From Pseudomonas poae (lineage in GTDB: Bacteria > Pseudomonadota > Gammaproteobacteria > Pseudomonadales > Pseudomonadaceae): a stretch of DNA of 64,000 nt. A program made the position numbers and the translations under genes. Location of the stretch: positions 4,974,001-5,038,000 of the forward strand of contig CP034537.1 of the NCBI GenBank assembly GCA_004000515.1. The letters run 5' to 3'. Within the stretch, counting starts at the first letter, position 1; every line of letters begins with the position of its first letter. The notes below the pieces were generated by a model. It was not told the origin of the DNA and searched no databases. It worked only from the letters and a program-made list of their open reading frames with translations. Shown here piece after piece: positions 31,011-38,460 of this stretch.

Positions 31011-32120
31011 TCAGTCACGCAGCCATGGGAGGTCTTGGCGCTGGTAACGGTGGGCGCGGAAGATCGCGTTGTTTTTCCCCGGCAGGTAGCGGCGGGACGC
31101 TTCATCGGGATAGGTGGCGAAATGCGGGTTGATGTACTCCCACACCACGTCGCCGGCCGGTGTGACTTCGAACAAACGCCCGAAGTTGGCCTCGGTCACC
31201 AGGGTGTTGCCGTTATGCAAGCGCTGGGCGCCGCCCATGAACGGCGTGAAGAACGCGTAGCCTGGAGTGTCGGCGTATTGCCATTCGATACGCTGCTTGA
31301 GTGGATCGATTTCGAGGATGCGCGAGTGCGGCATGCTGATATGCGGACGGGAAATACCGTTGTCGAACACCAGCACATTGCCGTTTTCCAGCTCGCTCGG
31401 GCAGTGCTGCTGCGCTACCAGGTCGTGGCCAAGGCGCCACAGCACCTCACCGCTGCCACGCTGGATGGCTATCACCGAAGAGACGCTGCGCAGGCTCAGA
31501 ATGACCTTGCCATCGCGGCCCGGCGACACTGCATTGGTCATTGGCCAGTGGTAGCGTTCGAACGTGTCATGTAGCGGGTAATCCTCGGGTTTCAGGTGCT
31601 CCCAGCTGCGCCATTCCCATACCACGTGACCCTGGCGGTCGACTTCCTTGACCACGTCGGCATAAATCACCCCACCGGCCGCTTCACTGCCCGGGATGCC
31701 GCCCACAACACGATTGGCCAACTCGGTACTCAGCGGCTCGACCGTGGTGTACAGCAGGTGGCCGTTGTCCAGCCACTGCGCGTCGTGATGGTGCAACAGG
31801 TCGGTGTGTTCCCATACCACTTCGCCTTCGGGAGTCACTTCGCTGAACGCACCGCCATGCCACACCGACCAGCCCGGGAACAGCTCGGGTGAATCGGGGT
31901 GGTTGCCGTTGTAGCCGAGGTTGCCGTTGGGCAGGATCACGGCGTCGCGCCCTGGGCGCTGGGGCAGCTTCCAGCGATGGACAACCTCGCCGTCGAGGTC
32001 GATCAAAAACACCTGGCCGTCGGCGGTTTGCGGGGCAAACAAGGTGTAGCCGCCGGCGCTGCGGGTGGGGTCGACGCCGATAAGGCCGGTCTTCTGGCGT
32101 TTGAGTGTGGTGCGGTGCAT
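31011..32120 (-). CDS. Arylsulfotransferase-like beta-propeller protein
   Basis: Intact 369 aa, with GGAG before ATG. The sequence resembles the arylsulfotransferase (AssT, Arylsulfotran_2) group: repeated blades GQVFLIDLDGEVVHRWKLP, GEVVWEHTDLLHHHDAQWLDNGHLLY, GHVVWEWRSWEHL, NTLVTEANFGRLFEVTPAGDVVWEYINP. Residues likely to form the active site include the His-rich LLHHHDAQ; AssT enzymes use catalytic histidines to move sulfate between phenols. No signal peptide is visible, unlike periplasmic E. coli AssT, so a cytoplasmic site is suggested. It lies between a sulfonate-type binding-protein gene and a TonB-receptor gene. Activity, as transferase or as plain binding propeller, is unproven. Confidence 0.72.
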   Translation of the reverse strand: MHRTTLKRQKTGLIGVDPTRSAGGYTLFAPQTADGQVFLIDLDGEVVHRWKLPQRPGRDAVILPNGNLGYNGNHPDSPELFPGWSVWHGGAFSEVTPEGEVVWEHTDLLHHHDAQWLDNGHLLYTTVEPLSTELANRVVGGIPGSEAAGGVIYADVVKEVDRQGHVVWEWRSWEHLKPEDYPLHDTFERYHWPMTNAVSPGRDGKVILSLRSVSSVIAIQRGSGEVLWRLGHDLVAQQHCPSELENGNVLVFDNGISRPHISMPHSRILEIDPLKQRIEWQYADTPGYAFFTPFMGGAQRLHNGNTLVTEANFGRLFEVTPAGDVVWEYINPHFATYPDEASRRYLPGKNNAIFRAHRYQRQDLPWLRD

Positions 32121-32182
32121 GGCTTTTCTCCGGGTGCAGGAACCCCTGCCGGGCGTGCACCGGCAAGGTTGAAAACGATCAG

Positions 32183-33157
32183 TCAGTTAGGGGATGGCAG
32201 TACGGCGTTGAAGCGCGGGTCGAATATCTGCCCGACCTCCAACGGTCGTGGGATCACGTGTTCGGTCGCGAACGTGTCCGCCAGGCGCTGTTGCAGGGCG
32301 ATGACCGCCGGATCAATGGGTACGTAATTCAGGTTCTGGTGGGCAAGCATGTCGCGCACCAACGCCACCGGCAGTCGCGTGGTCTGGGCGAACACCTCGG
32401 CCCAGGCGTCCGGGTGTGCGGTGGCCCAGGCTTGGGCTCGCGCCAGGCGTGCCAGCAGGTCGCCGGCCTGGGCGGCACGCTCAGGGTCTGCCAGGGCCTT
32501 GAGGCTGGCCACGGTAAAGTTCTGCCCGGTTTCCGGCCATGGGCCGCCGTCCACCAGGATGCGTGCGCCACGGGACGTGGCCTGCCCGACAAAGGGATAC
32601 CACACCGACCAGGCCTCCAGACGGCCGCTGGCGAAGGCGTTTTGTGCATCAACCGGGCTGACGTAGGCGATGTTCACATCCCTGGAGGTCAACCCGGCCT
32701 GGCGCAGCGCCGCCAATAACAGGTAATGCCCGCTGGTGCCTTTGGCGACCGCGACGCGCTTGCCTTTCAAGTCGGCAACCTGCTGGATAGTCGACCCTTC
32801 GGGCAGCAACAGCGCATTGTTGTTCTGCGCGCCACTCGCCACACCAATGATGCGCACATCGAACCCGCCCGCCTGGGCAAAGATCGGCGGCGCATTGCCC
32901 ACCACACCGACGTCGATGGCGCCGGCACTGAGGGCTTCAAGCAACGTGGTACCGGCGTTGAACGGGTGCCACACCAGGGCGTCCGGCAAGTCCTTGTCCT
33001 CTCCCGCCGCGTGCAGCATGGCTTGGATCAACCCGCTTTGATCGCCCACGTGCAACGCCGCCGACACCGGTTGCACGATCAACAGCGTGGCCAGGCACGC
33101 CATCCCAAGCAGGCGGCGCAGCAAGGGGTGCTTGGCAGCGTGTGGTTTTAGCGTCAT
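32183..33157 (-). CDS. ABC substrate-binding protein, aliphatic sulfonate type
   Basis: Intact 324 aa, GAGG nine bases before ATG. A signal peptide (LLGMACLATLLIVQPVSA) leads to an SsuA-like domain: HVGDQSGLIQAMLHAAGE, EALSAGAIDVGVVGNAPPIFAQAGG, GKRVAVAKGTSGHYLLLAAL, WSVWYPFVGQA. It is the first gene of a four-gene minus-strand run and has no permease or ATPase beside it. It is the third binding protein of this type in 20 kb, with only one permease/ATPase pair (23.8-26.4 kb) present. A GlxA-type regulator diverges only 32 bases away. Confidence 0.88.
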   Translation of the reverse strand: MTLKPHAAKHPLLRRLLGMACLATLLIVQPVSAALHVGDQSGLIQAMLHAAGEDKDLPDALVWHPFNAGTTLLEALSAGAIDVGVVGNAPPIFAQAGGFDVRIIGVASGAQNNNALLLPEGSTIQQVADLKGKRVAVAKGTSGHYLLLAALRQAGLTSRDVNIAYVSPVDAQNAFASGRLEAWSVWYPFVGQATSRGARILVDGGPWPETGQNFTVASLKALADPERAAQAGDLLARLARAQAWATAHPDAWAEVFAQTTRLPVALVRDMLAHQNLNYVPIDPAVIALQQRLADTFATEHVIPRPLEVGQIFDPRFNAVLPSPN

Positions 33158-33189
33158 TGTCGTGCCCTCATTTTTGCGTTGAACCCAGT

Positions 33190-34302
33190 ATGTCGAGGCT
33201 TGCCGTGCCGCTCCATGCCAAACACCCCTCCTTTACTGCCACATCGGACACCGCTACGCGCACGGTCGTCGTGCTGGCTTTCGACGACTTGCTGCTGCTC
33301 AACGCCGCTGGACCGCTGGAGGTGTTTGCGGCGATCCCACGTTTGCTGGGGGCGACTTCGCCACACAGCCGCCGTATCGCTTGCTGCTGGCTTCGCCGCT
33401 GGGCGGGCAGATCACGTCGGTGTCAGGGATCAGCGCCACCACGCTGTCATTGCAACAGATCGACCAACAGGCACCAGTGATTGACACGCTGATCGTCGCA
33501 GGTGGCCCGGGCATGGCCGCATTGGAGGCCAACGAGCAGGCCTGCGCCTGGCTAAGCCAGCGCGCTACGCACATCCGCCGCCTGTGCTCGATCGGCACCG
33601 GTGCCTTTGCACTCGCCGCTGCCGGCCTGCTGGATGGACGCAAGGTGGTGACCCATTGGAAGTTCGCTGAGGAGTTGCAGGCGCGTTACCCCAAGGTCAT
33701 CTGCCAGACCGACGCGCTGTACCTGCACGACCACAACCTATGGACCTGCGGTGGAGCCACCGCCGGTATCGACCTGGCATTGGGGTTGGTGGAGCATGAT
33801 CTCGGGCCCCACGTGGCACTGTCCCTGGCGCGTTATTTCACGGTGTTCCTGTGGCGCTCGGCGGAACAACCGCAATTGAGTGCCCCGTTGAAAGCCCAAT
33901 CCACCGCCTTGCGCACCGACCCCGATGTGCGCCTGGCGCGCTTGCATGCCTGGATAGCGGGGAATCTGAATGGCGATCTACGCGTGGAGCGTCTGGCCGA
34001 GCAATTCGGCATGAGCCCGCGTCATTTTGCACGGGCCTATGTGGCCGCCACTGGCGAAACACCGGCTCAAGCGGTGGAGAGTTTACGCTTGGAGGCCGCC
34101 TGCCGTGTGCTGGCGACCACCAGTGAGCCGATCGAAGCGGATTGCCGAAACCGTTGGCTTCGGCCGTGAAGAACGCATGCGACGTGCCTTTCAAAAACAA
34201 CTGGGTACCAGCCCGCTCGGTTACCGCCAACAAATGAAGGCGGCGCCCGCCAGCCTGCCCCCGTTCCCGATGGGCATCACCCTGCAAGGGTTGGCGCACT
34301 AA
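33190..34302 (+). CDS. GlxA-type AraC-family regulator (DJ-1/PfpI domain), one deletion and one insertion
   Basis: Repaired length 370 aa from ATG 33190. Residues about 25-200 form a DJ-1/PfpI-like domain (VVVLAFDDLLLLNAAGPLEV, IDTLIVAGGPGMAAL, LCSIGTGAFALAAAGLLDGRKVVTHW); the C-terminal 100 residues are the AraC double helix-turn-helix (DLRVERLAEQFGMSPRHFARAY, EAIAETVGFGREERMRRAFQKQLGTSPLGYR). G-run 33348-33352 needs six G (restores RLLGGDFATQPPY) and GG at 34139-34140 should be one G (restores EPIEAIAETVGFG). It is divergent from the binding-protein operon, with 32 bases between start codons, so its start may really be further in. It probably controls that operon. Confidence 0.85.
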
Positions 34303-34346
34303 GTTCAACTAAGCCCCCAACTTAAAAAAGACAACAACGAAAAAAT

Positions 34347-34367
34347 CCGCCGCAGAATCTGCGGCGG
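34347..34367 (-). terminator. GC hairpin with T-run on the minus strand
   Basis: CCGCCGCAG and CTGCGGCGG pair around a three-base loop. Read on the minus strand the hairpin is followed by a T-run, the intrinsic terminator form; on the plus strand no T-run follows. It lies in the 340-base gap 34303-34642 between two plus-strand genes (GlxA-type regulator and OprD porin). Apart from this hairpin and the porin promoter, no gene is seen in the gap. Confidence 0.55.
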
Positions 34368-34642
34368 CAACCAAAGGGTAGTGTCGAAGCAGAGCGGCTA
34401 AGACAGTTCCAACGCTACACCCAGCGCTGTTTAAACAACGTGAAGTTTAATTAATCGAGTTTCATCCTGCGCTTGGCTGCGGGCCTTTGAAACTGGGCAT
34501 AGAATCGGCTTCGGCAACCACGCCAAACACAATAAAAAACTGTAACGCCTCACTTACAAACACCTGCCAATAGAACTTTTTTCGCTGTCAACAAGTGCGG
34601 TGTTTCTGTGCACGCGTTCATTATCCTGGGGAAGTTAATAAC

Positions 34643-35965
34643 ATGATCAAACAGTCGAGCCTGTTAGCGCTGGCGGTGTGCGCCGGTATCAGCCAAATGG
34701 CATTTGCCGAGTCCGTGACGGACCAGGCGGACTCCAAGGGGTTTGTCGAAGGCAGTAGCATCACCGGGCTGTTGCGCAACTATTACTTCGACCGTGACCG
34801 CCAAAGCGGCAAGGCCGACAACCGCGACTGGACCCAGGGCGCCATGCTCAACTACGCCTCGGGCTTTACGCAGGGCACCATCGGTTTCGGTGTGGATGCC
34901 TACGCTTACGGCGGCGTGAAGCTGGACGCCACCCATGCGGACGCCGGCACCGGCGATTTGCCCACCGACCGCCATGGCGACCCCGAAAACGCCTATGGCT
35001 CAGTGGGCGCGGCGGTGAAGATCAAGGTGTCCAAGACCGAATTGAAATTCGGTGACATGCAGCCCACCGCACCGGTATTCGCCACCGGCGGTACGCGCCT
35101 GTTGCCGCAAACGGCCACCGGTTTCGACCTGACCAGCAGCGAAATCGCCGGCCTGGACCTGGAAGCCGGGCACTTCACCAGCACCAACAGCGGCATGACC
35201 AGCAACCACGACCACGATATCTATGCGACCTACGCCAATATCGCGGCCAACAGCGCCAGTTTTGTCGGCGGCAAATACACCTTTACGCCGTCGCTGAGCG
35301 CGACCGTGTATGCGGGCGAACTGGAAGACATCTGGCGCCAGTACTACACCAACCTCAACTACGTGATTCCGTTGGGGCATGACCAGTCCCTGGCCCTGGA
35401 CGGCAACCTGTACCGCACCCTCGACACCGGCAGCGCCAAGGCCGGGGCGATCAACAACACCACGTATTCGTTGGCGGCGGCGTATTCGTTCCTGCAGGCC
35501 CACACGCTGACGCTGTCGTTCCAGAAGGTGCATGGCGACACGCCGTTTGACTACATCGGTACCGGCAACAATGGCGCAGGCGAAGGCGGCGACTCGGTGT
35601 TCCTGGCCAACTCGGTGCAATGGGGCGACTTCAACGGCCCGGGCGAGCAGTCGTGGGGGATTCGTTATGACTTGAACATGGCCAGCTATGGCGTGCCGGG
35701 ATTGAGCTTCATGAGCCGTTACATCAACGGCTCGGATATCAATGGTACTCACACTCCCGCCAACAGCGCCTATGTGGGCGACTACGGTGCCGACGGCGCG
35801 CACCACGAGACGGATGTGGAAGCCAAGTACGTGATCCAGAGCGGCCCGGCAAAAAACCTGTCGTTGCGGGTGCGCGATGCCATCGTGTCGTCGAATGCCG
35901 ACCAGGGCGACGGCAAGTTGAACGAGTTGCGTCTGATCGTCGACTACCCGTTTACCCTGCTCTGA
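34643..35965 (+). CDS. OprD-family outer-membrane porin
   Basis: Intact 440 aa. ATG 34643 is chosen for its GGGGAAG ribosome site and signal peptide (MIKQSSLLALAVCAGISQMAFAES). OprD marks: GFVEGSSITGLLRNYYFDRD, DWTQGAMLNYASGFTQGTIGFGVDAYAYGG, PVFATGGTRLLPQTATGF, and the C-terminal strand NELRLIVDYPFTLL. It forms an 18-strand substrate-specific channel for amino acids, aromatic acids or similar anions in pseudomonads. It stands alone; its stop is immediately adjacent to the stop of the convergent HxlR gene (no bases between). The substrate cannot be assigned. Confidence 0.92.
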   Translation: MIKQSSLLALAVCAGISQMAFAESVTDQADSKGFVEGSSITGLLRNYYFDRDRQSGKADNRDWTQGAMLNYASGFTQGTIGFGVDAYAYGGVKLDATHADAGTGDLPTDRHGDPENAYGSVGAAVKIKVSKTELKFGDMQPTAPVFATGGTRLLPQTATGFDLTSSEIAGLDLEAGHFTSTNSGMTSNHDHDIYATYANIAANSASFVGGKYTFTPSLSATVYAGELEDIWRQYYTNLNYVIPLGHDQSLALDGNLYRTLDTGSAKAGAINNTTYSLAAAYSFLQAHTLTLSFQKVHGDTPFDYIGTGNNGAGEGGDSVFLANSVQWGDFNGPGEQSWGIRYDLNMASYGVPGLSFMSRYINGSDINGTHTPANSAYVGDYGADGAHHETDVEAKYVIQSGPAKNLSLRVRDAIVSSNADQGDGKLNELRLIVDYPFTLL

Positions 35966-36448
35966 TCACTGCGCCATAGTGCCCAACCGCTGGCGCATCC
36001 CCGCGCTGGCGGCTGGGCCGGCCTGGATCACGCAGTCTTCCAGCGGCACACACTGGCCTTGGGCATTCGCCATCGCCGGTTGCACCGGCAGCCCGGTAGC
36101 GCGCTCGACCACCTCGACACTGGTGCCTTCTTCGGCAAAATGCCGATTGCCCCACGCCACCAACGACATCAACACTGCGCTGAAATCCTCGCCCTTGGCC
36201 GTCGGCACATATTCGTAGCGTGGCGGTCGTTCGCTGTACGGACGACGCTCCAACATTCCCGCCTCAACCAAACCATTCAGGCGGCGCGTCAACATGTTCG
36301 GCGCGATGCCCAGGCTGCGCGAGAACTCATCGAAACGGCGCAGGCCGTGCAGCGCGTCGCGCATGATCAAGATGCTCCACCACTCCCCTACCCGCTCAAG
36401 GCTGCGGGCGATAGGGCATTCGTCGCTGACGAGGGATTTGCGTTGCAT
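35966..36448 (-). CDS. HxlR-family transcriptional regulator
   Basis: About 160 aa from ATG 36448, chosen because AGGAAC lies nine bases upstream and family members begin near the Cys of DECPIARSLERVGEWW. The winged-helix core is GLRRFDEFSRSLGIAPNMLTRRLNGLVEAGMLERRPY, followed by the wing PPRYEYVPTAKG. HxlR proteins sense aldehydes, quinones or oxidants, some through the N-terminal Cys. It is divergent from the FabF-like gene (start 36556), whose promoter it may control. Confidence 0.87.
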   Translation of the reverse strand: MQRKSLVSDECPIARSLERVGEWWSILIMRDALHGLRRFDEFSRSLGIAPNMLTRRLNGLVEAGMLERRPYSERPPRYEYVPTAKGEDFSAVLMSLVAWGNRHFAEEGTSVEVVERATGLPVQPAMANAQGQCVPLEDCVIQAGPAASAGMRQRLGTMAQ

Positions 36449-36555
36449 GCGAGTTCCTGTGCTCCGGTACAAAGTTGTGTGACGCCATGTTACTTTCATT
36501 ATGATAGTGACGTCCATAGGGTCTGTACCCTCAACGCAACCGGAGTCGATTGATC

Positions 36556-37824
36556 ATGAGTAAACGCATCGTTGTGACAGGCATGGGCGCGCTGACGCCG
36601 CTGGGATCGAGCGTGGAATCCACCTGGAAACGCCTGTTGGACGGACAATCGGGCATTCGTCGCCTGCCGGAAGACTTGATCGGCGACTTGGCAATCAGCA
36701 TCGGCGGCCAGGTACAGAGCGTATTGCAGGACCCCGAGGCCGGGTTTGATCCGGACCGCCTGTTGGCCGCCAAGGAACAGCGCAAGATGGACCGCTTTAT
36801 CCTGTTCGCCCTGGCGGCGGCGGATGAGGCCTTGAAACAAGCGGGCTGGGCGCCGCACACCGTGGAGCAGCAGGAGCGCACGGCAACCATCATTGCTTCC
36901 GGTGTCGGCGGCTTCCCGGCCATTGCCGAAGCGGTGCGTATCACCGACAGCAAAGGCCCACGGCGCCTGTCACCGTTCACCATTCCATCGTTCCTCAGCA
37001 ACATGGCCGCTGGGCATGTGTCGATCAATTACGGCTTGAAAGGCCCGCTGGGTGCGCCGGTTACGGCCTGCGCGGCGGGTGTGCAAGCGATTGGCGATGC
37101 CGCGCGGATGATTCGTGCCGGTGAAGTCGATGTGGCCGTATGCGGCGGTGCCGAAGCGGCAATCCATCGCGTCAGCCTGGCAGGCTTTGCGGCGGCGCGG
37201 GCGTTGTCCAGCGACTTCAATGAAACGCCGCCGCTGGCCTCGCGGCCATTCGACCAGGCGCGCGACGGCTTTGTAATGGGCGAAGGTGCCGGCATCCTGG
37301 TCATTGAGGAACTCGAACACGCCTTGGCCCGAGGCGCACAGCCCATCGCCGAACTGGTGGGCTACGGCACCAGTGCCGATGCGTATCACATGACCGCAGG
37401 CCCCGAAGACGGCGACGGTGCGCGTCGTGCCATGGTGCAGGCATTGCGCCAAGCCGGGGTCGATGCGTCTGCAGTGCAGTACCTGAATGCCCATGCCACC
37501 TCGACGCCGGTGGGTGACAAAGGTGAACTCGCGGCGATCAGAACGGTGTTTGGCGCCGTCGGCAGCCCCGCCATCAGCTCGACCAAATCCGCCACCGGCC
37601 ACTTGCTGGGCGCGGCAGGTGGTATCGAAGCGATCTTCACCGTACTCGCCCTGCGCGACCAGGTTGCCCCGGTGACACTCAACCTGGACAACCCCGATGC
37701 CCTCGCGGAGGGCTTGGACATGGTGCGCGGCGCCGCACGGCCAATGGCGATTGAATACGCGCTGTCCAACGGCTTTGGATTTGGCGGTGTGAACGCCAGC
37801 GTGCTGTTCCGTCGCTGGGCGTAG
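36556..37824 (+). CDS. Beta-ketoacyl-ACP synthase II-like (FabF-type) enzyme
   Basis: Intact 422 aa. The ketosynthase triad is complete: Cys172 in VTACAAGVQAIGDA, His313 in NAHATSTPVGD and His349 in KSATGHLLGAAGG. The GFGFGGVNAS C-terminus is typical. FabF enzymes condense malonyl-ACP with acyl-ACP in fatty-acid elongation. This copy is away from the fab cluster (no fabD, fabG or acpP beside it), so it is probably an accessory paralogue, perhaps tuned by the divergent HxlR regulator. A RidA gene follows after 68 bases. Confidence 0.88.
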   Translation: MSKRIVVTGMGALTPLGSSVESTWKRLLDGQSGIRRLPEDLIGDLAISIGGQVQSVLQDPEAGFDPDRLLAAKEQRKMDRFILFALAAADEALKQAGWAPHTVEQQERTATIIASGVGGFPAIAEAVRITDSKGPRRLSPFTIPSFLSNMAAGHVSINYGLKGPLGAPVTACAAGVQAIGDAARMIRAGEVDVAVCGGAEAAIHRVSLAGFAAARALSSDFNETPPLASRPFDQARDGFVMGEGAGILVIEELEHALARGAQPIAELVGYGTSADAYHMTAGPEDGDGARRAMVQALRQAGVDASAVQYLNAHATSTPVGDKGELAAIRTVFGAVGSPAISSTKSATGHLLGAAGGIEAIFTVLALRDQVAPVTLNLDNPDALAEGLDMVRGAARPMAIEYALSNGFGFGGVNASVLFRRWA

Positions 37825-37892
37825 TTTGCCCCGGGGTTAGTTTTCGGGGACCATGGGCGCCTTTCTGAACCTGTCCATCAAGAGGCGCGCCC

Positions 37893-38273
37893 ATGGCCAA
37901 CCACGACCTGTCCTACACCCCTGATCCGGATGCCGACTCGATTTCGTCTGACGTGATCGGCTTCAACGGCATCCTGGTTTCCACCCAGATCCCCACCCGT
38001 GCCGACGGCAGCCTGGAACTGGGCGATGTCACGCTGCAAAGCGAATGCACCCTGCAAGCACTGAAAGTGGCCCTGGAAAAGGCCGGCAGCTCGATGGACC
38101 GGGTGATGCACTTGACCATTTACCTCACCGACATGGCAGACCGCGCCGCGTTCTATGAAGTGTACAAACGCTTCTTTGCCAAGCCGTGGCCCGTGCGGGC
38201 GGCGGTGGGCGTGGCCTCCCTGGCCGTTGAAGGTATGCGCGTTGAAGTCACCGCAATGGCCGCAAAAGCCTAA
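37893..38273 (+). CDS. RidA/YjgF/UK114 family protein
   Basis: Intact 126-residue protein with a RidA-type fold: IGFNGILVSTQIPTRADG, VTLQSECTLQALKVALEKAGSSMDRVMHLTIYLTDMADRAAFYEVY, KPWPVRAAVGVASLAVEGMRVEVTAMA. The Arg in PVRAAVGV matches the catalytic Arg of deaminating RidA proteins, which hydrolyse reactive enamines/imines from PLP enzymes; some members of the wider family have other roles. It follows the FabF-like gene on the same strand. A REPIN begins four bases after its stop. Confidence 0.85.
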   Translation: MANHDLSYTPDPDADSISSDVIGFNGILVSTQIPTRADGSLELGDVTLQSECTLQALKVALEKAGSSMDRVMHLTIYLTDMADRAAFYEVYKRFFAKPWPVRAAVGVASLAVEGMRVEVTAMAAKA

Positions 38274-38276
38274 CCC

Positions 38277-38349
38277 TGTGGGAGCTGGCATCGCCACGGT
38301 TTAACTGAATATCTGAGGTGCCTGCATCGCAGGCAAGCCAGCTCCTACA
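38277..38349. repeat. REP doublet (REPIN) after the RidA gene
   Basis: Outward-facing REP halves: TGTGGGAGCTGGC at the left, and a complementary GCCAGCTCCTACA at the right, with an internal hairpin around CTGCATCGCAGG. This is the P. fluorescens-type short interspersed repeat mobilised by RAYT transposases. It lies in the gap before rlhA and may also act as a transcription stop. Confidence 0.75.
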
Positions 38350-38460
38350 ATGGATCTCATTGGTCCTCTGACCTACCCAGCCAGCCCTGTGGTAGGTGCC
38401 CCCCGGCATTTCGCAGCTACAATGCGCGCCTCGACCGTGACAAGCCTGACTAAAAAAACT

